Source: Chrysopilus asiliformis (taxonomy: Eukaryota > Arthropoda > Insecta > Diptera > Rhagionidae). From it: a DNA stretch of 64,000 nucleotides. This document shows, in pieces, positions 9,661-23,854 of this stretch. The DNA lies in NCBI GenBank assembly GCA_964034945.1, contig OZ035962.1, forward strand, positions 113,957,234 to 114,021,233. Reading direction: 5' to 3'. The position numbers were made by a program, and so were the translations under genes. The stretch's first letter is position 1; each line of letters begins with the position of its first letter. The notes beneath the pieces were generated by a model that was not told where the DNA came from, did no database searches, and saw nothing but the letters and a program-made list of their open reading frames with translations.

Positions 9661-12600
9661 CGACATTAATCAACATATTTAATAGATACTATCAAATGTA
9701 GATGAAAACTTCAAGTGATTTGATTTACACGGAGAAGAGTTGTTAGCACAACTAGAAAATGTAAGAGAAAGAGTGACAGGAGGTTTTTATTAGAAAAACG
9801 GAGCCTTTTTCCAAGATGTAACTTCTTTCTGAAATTTTGTCTGTTTCGTTTTTTTTTTATATTTTTGCAACCTTGGTCGAGATTTACTTAGCCTTTGTAT
9901 CATTGTTTATTGCGACAAGCGTAATCCAGGATCCAAATTATGTTCATAAACCGAAGTACTGTTGATAAACTGTGCTAGTTTAAGTTCCAAAGGGCATTCA
10001 TGAATTGAATCGTTGGGAAAAGATTTTGTATTCAAAAATGTTTTCAAATATCGTCATGTCACAGCCGTAGTCACAAAACCGACTTTTTGGTCGTTTTCAG
10101 TTATTATGCTGAACAGGTGAACGGAAACTATATCTTCCTTGTGTAAAATTACCAAATTAGTATTTATAATAGTTTTCCCGTAATCACGGTTTTTCCTTTC
10201 CAGTTTTTCAATCATGCTCCCAAATTGAAGAATGTTAAACTCTTTAAATTCTTTTATCTCTAAAGTAGAATTTTGCAGTTTCGTGACTATGGCTGAGAGA
10301 TGACGATATCTTCCCAGGGAATAGAGAAAAATTGAAGTGGATTGAAACTATTTTCTAGAAATTAAAAACTTTATCAAATTCCGTACAATCACAACATATT
10401 TCTAAATGTTCTTCGTATGAAGAACTAAAAGTACTATTTAGTTGTGAAAATACGTATGATGAACACACGTTTGACACTAATACTCTGATGGCTGCAATAT
10501 GCGATTACATGAATTCAAAGTTTATTTTATTTAAGTTCAGTGGAAAATCACGTCCAGAATTAAAAAAAGAAATTCGAGAATCCCAAACTTAAATTCAGAG
10601 TCGCGACTACCAATAATGTGGTTGTGAATCAAACATGTGCAACTCGCGTGTAGCGTATGTTTTCCAGTATGCGTAGGAAATGCTGCACGAACGGTGCATT
10701 GGTGTTATGCCGGTATGTTTGATAGCATAGTATAATACATAAATGCATTTCACTACATTGACTCGAGATTGTCATTGACCTCGCGCATCCTCACTTGGTA
10801 GTTCTAGCCTTAGTGCATCGCATTTAAATGCACGATGATGGTTTGGGGATGGATAGATATAGCGCTGTACGCTGTAAAATGAAGGTGCATCTCCTTGCAT
10901 CTTACTTGCCCCTTTCGATAGCCCCACACTAGTTTCCTGGTATCAATGTGAGCCCCAGTGTGACTTTATACCTTCTCACAAAAAGGCAGATATCAGGAGG
11001 CGGCAAAATTTCAAACGTTCGAGAAATAAAACAAAACCCTTTTCGTCAGGCCAGGGATATGGAGGGAGCGAATCGGTGAAATGGAGGTGCACTGCTCCTC
11101 AAAATGTGGAACTTTGTTGGCAAGAAGAATAACAAAGATTGACACTGCGTACTCGATATGGTCGTTGACTGATAAAAGACGAAGAATGTTGAGGCATAAA
11201 AAAAACATGTGGAAATGTAAAAATTCTATCCACATGCCATATTCCAAGTTTAAACGTTTCTTGCTTGTGAATGATACCTTGTTCTTTCTACATTTCTGTG
11301 AATGATTGTGACAGGAAAGCCAAGAAAAGAAGGAAGGAAGAAAGACAGCCTGAATATAAAGCCGCGCCCCGGTTTAGACTGTAGCTCCATTTTAGCGATG
11401 TTTATTTGCTTTTCCGGATAAAAATATTTCAAAGGATTGATAACATGTGCTTCATTCGATATCATTGTACTTTTATTTAGTTCACCTCGCTGCCTTTATT
11501 TACTTTGTACTTTTGCACTGACATCGTATGCCGAGTTTTACCGATTGTCGCTTTCACTTATCACTTAGTCATGATTTTGGGGGAAAAAAATGAACAAAGT
11601 GAAGAACAATATCACAAATTCGGAGTAGAAATTGGCATAGATATAAATGGTTCTTCTATATTGAATAGTCATTCACTTGACGTTCAGGGTTTGACTGATA
11701 AAACATTTTCTCGAACAGTGGAAAAATTGGGCTAAAGTAATTCTTTGTTAGAAAGTGGCACAAAAAACAAACAATTTCTAATGGACGAATTTAAGCGTAC
11801 TATCTAAAATAAATTTTACTAAAATGATTTCTAATTTTATATTTATAATATGCTTATATTTTAGAAATGTCAGCATTTCAAACTAAAGAAATTCAAACCT
11901 TTGGTTGTAAAAAAATAATGCATAAAAATAATAAAAGTTACTTAATTTTTGAAAAACAATTTCTTGATCTAATTTTTTTTAATGACAAAATTCATCTAAA
12001 GCCGATTATTAAATTTTTACCTGCATCGGGGCAGTAATTTAATAGATTTCAAGCAATTCTATATTCTAGAAGATCTACTGCACTGTTTTACACTTGATAG
12101 ATACGTAGATAAGAAAATACTAGAGATGGGTTGTCATGTCAATGTATGTATATATGAATTACTTGAAAAAATGGCACTTGATCGCACTAATAAGGAAGTA
12201 ACCCTAAGGTTAACTACGTCTACGCTTTGCTGGTTTGCTTCTCGTGCTCTTTATGCCATAGAAAACACAGAAAATTTTTGAGATACGAATACGCATGATA
12301 TGCGATTCTTATTTCGCTTCATTTCGTGACTTTCGTTGTCTTTTCTGTCTAATATCAGACTAACTTTGTATAACCATTCTGTATGATTATGGAAATTCGC
12401 TTATGTATGACATTTATTTAATTTCCTCATTTGATGGACAGAAATGAGGTCAAAATTGCATTTTATGACCGCTATAAGCGCTAAATACTGCAAACAAAGG
12501 GGAATTTATTGCCCATAAATCTATTTGATTGTGTCAACGTGAAGCCATGTTGCGTTGAAAAGGGCAAAGTACTACTTAGGAAACAATTCATTAATAAATA

Positions 12601-15600
12601 ATGCCCGCATTCTTGCCTACATATCTATGCAATACGACATTTTTATTCTATTCTGCTGCGTTTGCCGAAGAATGTCTTTTCCGCTTTTTCAGCTGCAAAA
12701 AGAAAGTATATACAATATTTTAATAACTTCTCTTAAATTTCAATTAAGGTTAGAATTGATTAACAGTGACTTTATTTTAATCATAATTTGATTTTCTTAA
12801 TGAATTTCTGTGAAAAAAAAAAAGAATTTGACCACGAGTGAAATTTATGTAATAAAGTAAATGCTAAAATAGTTTATGCTGAATATTTTTAAGATATTCC
12901 ATTGTTTCTTTTCCAGTCTCGGCATCTCTTAGTAAATTAAAATGGTATTATCCCTCTTCTCAATAACCGCAGTATAAAAAATCAAAGCCACATGACAAAC
13001 CAATATATAATAATAAGTAGTTATGATAATAAAAAAGTAAATTGTGTAATAAATTGGTATGAACTCAATTTATTTGATTCAGGGACAAAAAAACTTTCCT
13101 CCTTAAAAAACCGTCAAATCTCGAAGGGAATTCGAAAATAAAAGAAAAAAAAATATTTGATTACATCATATCCTTCAGGGTTGAATAAATCCCGGTGTTG
13201 GTTTCGAATGCATTTGTGGTAGTGCATTCTTTTAATCCAACAAACCACTGAATTTTAGATAAACTTTTTTCCCCTCAAATGCGGTCAAATTGGGTGTGTG
13301 TGGGTGACATGAAACTGCCGGGGATATGTCGTCATATTATCTTGAAAGTCCTGTATCAAATTACACTTTCGATTAAAAAATAATACAACAGGATAAAAGT
13401 CTAAATTTTAACCAAGTTCTAAATCACCAGGACAAAGAAAAAACATCATTGCTTCCAAGAAGAATAGATTCTGACTGCCCTTTAATTTTATAAGGTAACC
13501 TAAGAGCCGTAACATTGGGAAGGGAGAAAAAAAATGGGAAGTTTTTTTTTTCTTATTGCTTCTCTTATTTCTTTCTGAATTGCCCTATTTCTAAGGGCAG
13601 GAAAATGAATAAGTTGCAGTTTTTTTGTGAGAAGATACTAGACAAAGTCCATAAATATAAATTGATAAAACCAACACGATTTTTTTTTCTTTTTCCAATA
13701 AATTGCAATTTTTAAAGTAAAATAAAATTTATTCTTGGAAGCCTACATATGTAAAGGACATCAAGAGTATTCGAAAAAAGGCTTGCTCTTAATTCCACGA
13801 GAGAAGTTTTCCGATTTTAATTTTACGCAGAACCGTAAATGACCATTCCTGCGACCGAATTTCTTCGAAATCACATGAATCTTCCATATATTTTTACATA
13901 GGAATTTTCGTGCTCATATTAAACTCACGCTTGCGAAATTCGCATTTTAACCTGTGCAGACCTTAAATTTGAACATCTGCAAAAATTTTTTTTAGATCGA
14001 TATTACGTGATATGTACAAAAAGTGTACTTACAGAATCGATCGAAAGAAAAGCTGCGCAGGGCAAAACAGATATTAAAATTTTTTTCCTTACTATGAAAA
14101 ACAGAACATGTAAGTCCTTGGACGAAAATCATAAAGTGAAACGTGCCCCGGGCAAAAACATTGAATAAATATGCGCCGCAGGCGAAAATTGCAGATTGCG
14201 ATGCAACTTCATTTCCTAGAAATTTTCAATCAAATTGCGATGAAACTAAATATTCTAGAATATTGAAAATAAAACGAGAATTTACCATAAAATACGTTAC
14301 ATTTTTATGGGGGGCTTTGCGGTAGTGTGACGGCTTTAAAAAACTTCATACAAAAAAATAAAAAAAACGTGACGAGTGGGGAGGTGAGTTTGAACCCTGC
14401 TACAAGTAAATCACTTTGGTTTATTAAATTTCTAAATCATCATATGTCAGATTAGTCAGCTTCGTCATAACAATTTAAAAAACTAATTAACGGTCGATCC
14501 ACTCAGTGCCAGAATTTCTTACTTTAGAATTTCTTATGTTAAGCTTTGTCACATCTTTGAACACATTTCCATCATTTTCATAAAAGCTCCAATGATAAAT
14601 CTTTCTTGAGGTTAATCGCAATTTTTTCCCCAAAATGTTTGATTTGAAAACTTTCTTTCTTTTGTCAATTTCAGAAGATACAAAAGTTTTGGCTCCTATT
14701 TTTGTTTGACAAGACATGTCACACCCTCTTTGCCAAACTCATAAACGCAATGACCTGGCGAGGATAATTTCCACCCCTTAATGTGCCAACATATCCTGTG
14801 GCTTTTGTCTACAATTAATTTGCTTTACATGCCATGATGTTCGACTATCTGTGCGTTTTCATTCCCTTTCCCTCTCATCACATAATATTGCTTACTTTTC
14901 CTCCCATTTTGACATCACTATATGGTTTACTTTCCTTGCATGGTCCCTTTTGTACTTTAATAAGCAGCCGACATTTGTTTGTTCCTCGTGCGCCGTTTTG
15001 TTGTCATCGGCGGGGCAAGGGGATGATATTCTAAAAATATCCTTACCAAACAGGACTCAACGTCTGTTCAACCATCTCGTTCACATCCTAACGAAAACTC
15101 TCTTCGTTTACTACAACACTCACCCTTCGTGTGCTGTTATTGCCATCACCTTCTGTTCCCATTTCAATATTTCGTTGTATCCTTAAAGTGCGATGTGATC
15201 CTTTTTTATCCTCTTTAAAGATATTCTTTTTTTCGAGCATCTAGATTGAAGTTGTGAAGTCGGACAAAAGGGCCGATGCTTGAGTGTGTGTGTGGGTGGG
15301 TGTCGAGACGTGGAAACTTTTGGGTGGTGAACGAGAAGAAGTGTTTTGTCAGTATTTCCGACATGATCTCTTCTTAAGCGCTTTTTTGTCATTTTTTGCA
15401 CACAACGATGGGTAGATGGATGTCATATGACGATGAGTTTTTCTGTACACATGCCAAAAAATGATTTTTTCTTAAAAAGTTTTCACTTCCTTAATCTGAT
15501 TTTTTTTTCAATATCATGGAAAGGATTTCCAATGACGATTTGGTTTTTCGAAAATTGTCGATTTTGACAAAAAAAAATAGGTTTTGGAAATCCCATATTT

Positions 15601-16996
15601 AGCTAAGTGTTTTTTTTTGCCGTATATTGATACAGAACTGTAATGTAATAATATCCAACTGAAAATGCGTAATATAAATCAAAATTCTTTCTTCCGTGGA
15701 TTAAAATTGACGAGTAATTTTTCTTAAGTATTCGAGTATTTCTAATTTTCACAGATGGCAAGGAAATACTTATCTGTTGTCTTAAAAAAAGGAAAAAAAG
15801 AAGAAGCAGGAAAGAAAAGAAACAGAAAAAAACAGAAAAAAAACAGAAAAAAAGGAAAAAACTTTTTTTTCAAAAAAAAAAAAAAAAAAAAAAAAAAAGA
15901 AGCAATTTTTTATACATTGTGTCATTTTTGCCTATTTTTCTCTGCACTGTATTGTGAATTTTACACGTATTCATTCAAAGGATTTGCTTTCGTATTGAAA
16001 TAAGACCTAGGATTTTTTTTGTCGGTGGTTGTGATATAATAGCGAAATATACAGAATTCATACATCTCAGTAAGTTTGTATAAATTTCTCTTACAATTTC
16101 CCTGTTTTGTTAGTCGTGTCCTACGGCAACATATGGACGACGAGGGGGCAGAGGTTTGCATTCATGGTGTTTGTTAAACATTTTCGTGGTGGTGATTCTT
16201 GTCACTCTCCCGATTGTGTCAGTCGCCAGCATATTTCTCATTTCAGCTGGACTCACTCCAATATGGGATAAGAGAAAGGATTTTTTTCGGAATAAACGTT
16301 GAAAAGGAAAAGCTTGATAGCAGCAGGAACTTTAAAAAAGTCTTTAGAAAACGGGAAGATTTGCGCTTGTTTCTTTTGCGTCAGTTTGTGTTTGTGTGGA
16401 TTTTAAAGTTGCTTCCTCGCTGGAGTGGGTAGATGATTTTTAGTGATTATGAAGGATATCGTCGGACAAAAAGAAGTAAAATTAGGAATATGGTTGCATA
16501 TAATAAAACCAAGCAATTAGTTTTGTAAATAATGTAGAATCTCAAATGAATTGACGATGTTAAAACTAGCGTAAGAGTGAATGGAACTTTACAAATTCAA
16601 GGATTTCAATTCAACTGTAACTAAAGATAGTCGTTGTTGTTCTTTATAATGATAGTCTTGTGAATTTCGCCTCAAGTGCTGTTGGAATTTTATCTTGAAT
16701 TTGTCTTCTTTTATTTAGTGCCGTTTGCACCAAAGAAACTTACAAACTTATGTAAAACTTGAATTATTTAAGTCCCAGAATTTCTGTGGTTTAAGTAGGC
16801 TAACTGCAACTTGATTTTTTAAGAATAGTACGAGGAAACGGGCCCTAGTAGATCATAGTTAATGACAATTGATCCAAACCTTTTTTTTATGTTAAAAAAA
16901 ATATATTTGATGACTTTTTATTTAAAACCTTCACTTGTAACTGTAACCCATCCCCCTAATAGTAAGGTAATCGTTGTGAACTAGTTTATGTAATGC
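9661..16996. other. Long gene-free stretch
   Basis: No gene is recognised in more than 7 kb. It holds many T-runs, a 3'-splice-like word without an exon (about 12900-12921, ttgtttcttttccag), a short GT-rich run near 15285, and a 27-bp run of A at 15872-15898. Frames such as those at 14834-15186 and 15755-16003 are low-complexity or unsupported. A B-box-like GGTTCAAACTC on the - strand near 14385 has no convincing A box. Confidence 0.55.
15872..15898. repeat. A-homopolymer, 27 bp
   Basis: An uninterrupted run of A follows about 100 bp of A-rich purine sequence. It could be the tail of an old retroposed element, but no body was identified upstream. Length is prone to sequencing error. Confidence 0.85.
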
Positions 16997-17421
16997 CTGG
17001 AGCCCAATGAACGCAACGCGAACGCAGAAACTGTCACTTACAAGTTTGTTCCATAGAAACCATTTGAAGTGAGCACAGTGAACGCAGTGAACGCAACTAC
17101 AACGCAAAAGTTTGCAAACTTCTAACTTTAACGCAACAAGTTTGCGTTGACAGTTCATAAAGTGAGGTTGGGGAAATGTCGTTCGAGGAAAAATTGATAG
17201 CCTTAGTGCAATAACAGACAAATAACAAAGATAAAGGCCAACAAAGCAAATTATCGCTTCAAAATTATCCATTTTTGTAATTTTGCCAACTTTATACCAC
17301 TTTATATTATGTCACTTGTACTACTTCACGAGTTGCCATTGGGCTCTGCCGCTGAAATGCTGCGCTGCGTGACAGTTCACAGCGTTGGAGTTGCGTTCGC
17401 GTTGCGTTCATTGGGCTCCAG
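16997..17421. mobile_element. MITE with perfect 30-bp terminal inverted repeats
   Basis: Positions 16997-17026 and 17392-17421 are exact inverted copies, starting CTGGAGCCCAATGAACGC. Just inside, both ends again share an ACTGTCAC word at different offsets, so the similarity continues with small indels. The word GAACGCAAC recurs within the element. There is no transposase frame, and I could not find a target-site duplication, so the superfamily stays open. The perfect repeat suggests a fairly recent or conserved element. Confidence 0.75.
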
Positions 17422-19745
17422 AGGTAACCGTTGCGTTGTAAACACTCGAAAAAACCATTCCCAATCTGTTACTTTGTGACCAGTCGGAAAGTTGTCTTTC
17501 ATAGATTTTCATTTTGAATCAAACATGAAATTTTGTCGGCGAGCTGACCGACTAAAGTTAAATTCGATTGAACTTTTTACGACGACAAAGTTGGTCGGAT
17601 TGATTGTATACAGAAACATTGGGTACTATGAGTTTAAAATGTGAAATGTCGCCGTAAATGTTGTGTCGGGCCAATTATGTTGTGTGCTTCACATTTGTGA
17701 TATAAGTTTACTGTCACCCAAACTTCCCTAAAAAAGAGCTCCTTCGAAAACGGCTGCGCAACAGGTATTTTGTAATGATAGTCACAAAAAATATTAATCC
17801 TTAAAAGTTTTCCAAGGATTTATCATTCAAAAATTCATAGCAATTGCTATTTTTTCTACCGTTGACTTCACCGGCTTGTAACTCCTAAATGGTTTGACTT
17901 ATGCAAAAATATTCTAAGGACCAACTGAAGTTCATTTAATTTGATTTACATTTTTTATCGTAACAGAAAGGAGATATTGGCGAAAAATTAATATTCTATC
18001 GACTTTCTATGGTACGTTATTGTTTGCGTATATGAGACTCGATACAAATTAGTTTTTTTTAAAAAAAAATTCTCTTAAAGTTACCAAATGTAGTTATTTA
18101 TCATTCTGTAAAACTGTACAATTAAAACTAAGGCCCAAAGGTTTGGAAACCGGTAACATTTTTCGTTTGAGTAAAATAACTCAGTAAATCACAAATCAAC
18201 GACAACATTAGACATTCTATTTCCAGATTTATTACTGGAAAATCGCAAACAGTTGCAGTATTTATTGCGGTTCAAAGGTGTTTATCGGTCAGCAAAAAAA
18301 GAAAAAGAAAAAAAAAACATACGCAGCATTCAAAAATGCCACCATTTAAATTCTTGTTGCGTTTGCAAATCCAATTTACTGTGAAAAATATGAAAAAAAA
18401 AACGCTGAAGGCAAATGAAAAAAGAAAAACCTGCTCAGCCGTTCGGTTGCGCAACCTGGAAACAATTTTGCAATTAGCCTCGTAGCTATGATCAACAAGA
18501 AGCATAATTAATGTGCATAGAAACTGCATGCTGTATGAGAGAAACTGCATAATAGTAGCCAATCAAGAGTATCTACTGGCCTAGTATCGCATATTGTGTG
18601 TCTATGGAGGCTATGGAAGCCATAGGCGAAATGCAGTTTCCAATCGAAAATTACTTTCAAGTTTGACCTTCGAGAGAGTTTTTTTTTTGCTATCGGGAAC
18701 GCGACTTAGCTGCACTAGCTGAAATATCAAAAATCTAAATAGTGGGAATCTGGGAGAGATGGGCGGGGGAAGGATTCGGCAAGTTAGGGAAAACTATGTT
18801 GGCGGTAAGACAATATACAGAATGTTGAATAGATGTTCTATATAATCTTACTGCGCAACTTGCATCACCCGTGATTAAAAACAGAGGCTGAACGTTTCAG
18901 GTAAATATCATTTAAAGGTAAAACAGCAACATCACAAAGCTAGAAATCTTTGCAATTGTGGATTTTTTTCACCAACGAAGGTTAGTGAGTTGCATTAGAT
19001 GCAACAAATGATCTGACATCGCTACTGGCGACAGGCTGTTTTCCAGCCAGCATTAGGAAGAAAACGATGTTAAAAACTTTGCGCAATTAACAACCCATTG
19101 ACTTTTTGTTAACGCGTTGTGAATGCATTGCAAAATTGTTTAAATGCTAAAATCGACATGGAAGTAGGAAGGAATTTAATCTAACATCCGTTGAGTCCTT
19201 GTAATTTTTAAAGTATTTTTTTTAACCCGTTTCGAGTGGGTATGTCAGAAAACCTATAGAATCCCTATTGGTATTGCCATCCCTTTGAAAAGGGAAACTA
19301 CCACTTGTAAAGCACTTGATAGACAAAACTAAATTAAAATCTTTCTTGCGTGCTGTAAATAAATTTAATAAGCGATCATCATGTCATCCCCCACGGAGTT
19401 GTTTGAGTGCAATGCTGGCTGAATATGGAAATAAATATTCTGAATGTGAGCGCATCTGCTGCTGCATTGTGCAACCCTTGTTCGGTGATGGTTGGGAAAT
19501 GTCATGCTATAGGGACGTGGGATGGAGATATAATAAATATTGATATTCAAAAGGGGTTAAAAATAATCCTTTACATCGCAAATTTGAACAGCAATTTTCC
19601 ATTTGCGTTTAGAAGCGGTTGCTAGAAACTTGAAATGTCATAATTTAATTATTTTTTAGTGCACATCTAAATATCGCGTTCATTTAGGTTTTTTTTTCTC
19701 AGCTTTGATATAATTTGATTTCTTGTTAAGAGTTTTTCGATTTTT
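17422..19745. other. Non-coding AT-rich stretch
   Basis: Nothing coding is recognised. Facing T and A runs near 18053-18069 form a simple palindrome. Short frames at 18272-18562 and 19316-19625 resemble no known family. Confidence 0.55.
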
Positions 19746-20413
19746 TATACCCGTATGATGAAACCAAAGGGTATATTAACTTTGCCTTACCGTTTGTAAC
19801 GCTAAGATCCCGTCATCGCACAAAAAAATGAATTACACCAGTGTGTTTAGAATGATAAAAATATTTAATTTTTGCATGTCCGTCCGTCCGTTTGTCCGTC
19901 CGTCCGTCTGTCCGTTCGTCCGTCCGTCCGTCTGTCCGTCCGTCTGTCCGTCCGTCCGTCCGTCCGTCTGTCCGTCCGTCCGTCCGTCCGTCTGTCCGTC
20001 CGTCCGTCCGTCCGTCTGTCCGTCCGTCTGTCCGTCCGTCTGTCCGTCCGTCTGTCTGTCTGTCTGTGGCGCGGATTGCGGGCGCACGGATTGAGCTAGA
20101 GACTTGAAAGTTTGCACAGATCCGTTTTTCGTAAAATGCGAGGCTAAGTTCGTTAATGGGCAAAAATGGACCATTAGGGGGGGTACCCCCCATACGAACG
20201 AAAACGGTTTTTGTGAATTTGTGAGTTATTTAGGATGTGATTCTACATAAAAATCCCATACATCAAAATCCGATTGGAATAAATTTTAAAAAATCTTTTT
20301 GGAAAGTTTGACTTCAAAATGGAATTTTGGTATAACTGTTCGAATTTTGATACGAATATCACCATACGGGTCTCCAATGATTGCCAGATTGGCAATTATA
20401 GCTTTTGTTATGT
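19746..20413 (+). mobile_element. Mini-me-like dispersed element, copy B (longest copy)
   Basis: It opens TATACCCGTATGATGAAACC, passes 'gtttgtaacgc', a 190-bp (GTCY)n array, 'gcacggattgagctagagac', a 14-bp GC palindrome (GGGGGGTACCCCCC, 20178-20191), then 'ccgattggaataaatttt', and closes with ATCACCATACGGGT and 'gccagattggcaattatagc'. The end word ACCCGTATGGTGA is an inverted copy of the start. The same terminal text occurs inverted at 36951-37287, which fixes both boundaries. Several frames of over 70 codons on both strands here are translations of the tetranucleotide repeat and are not genes. Confidence 0.7.
19878..20067. repeat. (GTCY)n tetranucleotide array, about 47 units
   Basis: GTCC units are interspersed with GTCT and two GTTT/GTTC variants. 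The array lies exactly in the core of the mini-me-like element, where the copy at 7500 has only a handful of units, so it has expanded or contracted in place. Confidence 0.95.
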
Positions 20414-23400
20414 TTAAATCTTTATTTATGTTAGTCTCAAGTCAAGTGGTTTTAAAATTAAGCAATTAAGCAAAGCCTGAACAAAGAAAAGAAAAGAAAG
20501 GGTTACCCTTCTCGTTCTTGTCAACCTCCAGCCTCCGCATCATCTTCGAGTTTCGGGCTCCTGCGAAAACTATCTATTTATTAGTAAAAACTTGATGAAT
20601 ATTGTTTCAACGGTTAAGGATACGGCAGGGGAGGAGGTTGGTGGCTTTAATCGGAAAGATAGCAGGAGGACGCTTTGAACTACATTTTACATAACTTTTT
20701 CATATATTTTAATTAGTTCTAGTCAAATGGAAATAATTTGAAACTAATTTTCTAATACTAATTGAAAGAATGGAATATTCTCCCCATATCCAGGATTTTA
20801 CCATCATCTCTAGTAATTTAAAAAAAAGGAGTTCTCTGATACTTTTATACAGTTAATAAAAATCAGTAGACGTCAGGTTGAAATTAAAGACAAAAATGGC
20901 TTTTCAATCGAATTATGTCCGATCATGGGAGAAACGGCTCTGGAAAGCAGCATCAATTGAATTACATAAATTACTCTGGAAGCATCATCAGCAACATTTT
21001 CGGTTCATATCTCCAGACGTAGTTGTCTGCTGGGGAAATGAAGCAACTTATAAAGAACAACGACCCACAAGGAACCTATTTTGCCTTCTGTTGCTTCGGT
21101 TTGGCTAGACGGAGGCTGCCTACTTGGGATCCCGATCCAGACATCGTAAATATGAGTTTTCCACTTTATGAAAATTGTTTTTCCGCTTTTTCTTCTTCCC
21201 ATTTTCATCTCTATATAACTTGGGTGGCCAGTCTCCCAGGCTAGTTCCATTCGTAAACCATAAAACATTGCCTACCTTTTCCACTCCTTCCTTATTTATT
21301 GCCAATGAATATGATGTTCTTTTCGTCGCTGTCGTTTCTCGATTAATTCGATTGTCTCTTTTTGTGATTTTTCAATTTTTTTTTGTGAGTTTTCCTCATT
21401 TCCCAAAGCAAGATATTAAATAAAATGGCTTTCGGCGAAGTCAGTCAATAAAAATAATGTGATGGGAGAAGGCCAAAGCGAGTGAGATTGCCTCCATTCG
21501 ATCAATATCTCGGGGACAGATGAAACTCCTCCGCAAAATTTAACATCACAAATTACAAGATAATCCATGAGTATCAAGAAATTAGAAATAAATCCAATCA
21601 GTTTACCTGGACAAACTTCAATTTTAGTTTCGGTTTCTATCTTAAATTTAGCTTCTAAATAATCTTCCCAAGCTTTCGAACATTGGAATCATGACTGCTC
21701 CGATTTGTCGTTTTCATAGTAATTTATGCGAATTTGCTGAGGCAATCATCATTATTACCTGAGCTAATAATTTATCATCTATCGTCGTGGTGGCTCGCCT
21801 TTAAAGTTAAACATTAAGATGACGTTTATATTGATTATAATGATGATCGGCACCCGCTGAGTTCGATTTATTATAAAAATAATACAAATTTTTTTTTTGA
21901 TTATCAATAAATATTCGAGACTTTATGATGTGTTTTGTAATTATTTTACACAAATTGTTTTCATATTTAAGCAATTTTGCAAAACTTGCATCTTTTTTCT
22001 AGCTTTTGTTTGACTTGTTTGACATTCTTTGCAATCGCGTCGAAAAGAATTTTGTCGAAAAGAAATGATTTTTATTGTACCGTGATTCTAATAGAGATTC
22101 TTTAAGGTTCCACGAATCTTAGAATCTTTAAGGTTCCACGTCAAAAAATGTTTGACAAACTTTTATATTATTTTTGTGGATGTTTTCACATCCGAAAAGA
22201 TACTTCGAATTGGTCTGGCATATTGTCTCTAAAACCCACTAGCAACCTGGTGTTTAAACATTATATACCTATAAAATTTTCGCTTTAGCCGCACTACGTT
22301 TGTCCTTGATTAAAGATTATCATGTTGAAAAAACAAGAACCATAGCTGATTGGAATAATAATTGTGACAATTTTTGTTTTAATCACGTTCATTGTTGTTC
22401 GAAAATGTTGTGATCAATATATCAAGAAAGCCGTATTTAAATTAACTAGATATGTGTTAAAATCAAACAATTTCGGTGATCTCATTTAGTCGACAATGAG
22501 TTCATAATGAATTTCACCGAAATATAGTTGAATCAACCAATGGTTTTTCTCTCCGTAAAGCTTTTTTTGTATTAAAGATTGTCCTCGAGATTTGCATCAC
22601 TGAAGTGATCCCGAATTATTGCAACTTCCTGATTAATTTTTAATACAATAAATGTGCATTCACTTTCTCATTTATCCGCAGCATTAAATCAACTGCATCG
22701 ATTAATGTTTAAGTAATAAATTTCCCATCTCACCATTACATAATCTTCAAAGTAATGATGGGAAAAGTAGAAAAAACTTAAGAACAAAATTCAAAGAAAA
22801 ACAACAACAGTAATAATGTCATTTGTTGTCTGTCTCAATAAATGAAAACAAAATTAATGGAAATGACTGAAATTAATGTCGACAGGAGATCAATAGACAA
22901 CATAAATTCTGGCCATCGCCTTAATCCCATAGACGAATGTGCTAATAGCTAAATGTGAGTTTTATCACAACAGAATTCTAATTGCGAACAAAGCTTGAGA
23001 TTCCAACTTTTCTTACACTCCTTCAAGATGTTAAAGATCGAGAGGCTGAGGAGGCTTAGGCTCAAAGTTTTCCAATTGCGGAACAATTTTTGCAAAACTT
23101 GAGCAATTCGACAAAAAGTTCATAACAACAACAAGAGAAAAATACACGTACGTTTTTAATAAATATTACATTACTGGAAAAAATAACGAAAATGTCTGTA
23201 AAGCGGGTGGGGTGTTAGATTTACGTTGTGACTGTCAGATTTTCCATGCAACGTAGATAAAAACCTACGACTACAGCGAATTGGCAATCTTAGGCCGGAT
23301 TCAGGTTAATCATGCTGCGTCCGGGAAGGAGATGCAAGTATTACTATATGACAATATTGCAACACCATCAGCATCCCCTGTCCCAGCTCGACTAGAATTA

Positions 23401-23854
23401 CGTGGTAGCGTCAACGAGAGTGATTTGGAGTAGATTTACGATTTACTGTGGGAAGGGCCAGGTGGTCGTAAAATGCTATTTAATTGCTTTTCGGGATTAT
23501 GCAATGCTGCACGGAAGCCATCATAGTTTATAATAATAACAAAAATCGAGGAACATGCAGTTGATTTCTGTCGTGAGAGGGGGAAAGGAGAGTCAGGAGC
23601 TAAGGAGTATACACTGTTGGTTTATAAGCAGTAGCTCCAGGTTTATAAACTTCAAACGAAAACTGTTTGAGAAAGTTAGTTTCATTTAGTGACCGAGAAA
23701 ACCAGTAAAAATATATACAGGCGTCCTGGCATTTTTGCAACCCGCATACTACAATTACAATACCCGTTTTATTGCACAAGATTTAAAGGCACCGAAAATT
23801 TCTCCATAATTCACATGGATTTAGTACTCCCATAATTCCAACCCACTTTAATAA
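20414..23854. other. Non-coding AT-rich stretch
   Basis: No gene is recognised. A 16-bp word (TCTTTAAGGTTCCACG) is repeated with period 26 at 22099-22140. A few overlapping frames at 20878-21423 have no family resemblance. Confidence 0.55.

Noticed and set aside
12900..12945. Strong 3' splice-like word (ttgtttcttttccag) as an exon start
   Set aside because: No donor follows at exon distance with a sensible open frame, and no donor abuts the AG.
14370..14460. tRNA-like unit on the - strand with a GGTTCAAACTC B box and T-run terminator
   Set aside because: No convincing A box at the right distance and the T-arm does not pair.
19813..20193. Several overlapping frames of 70-126 codons on both strands, rich in P-S-V or T-D-G-R repeats
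   Set aside because: They translate the (GTCY)n tetranucleotide array, which is open in many frames at once.
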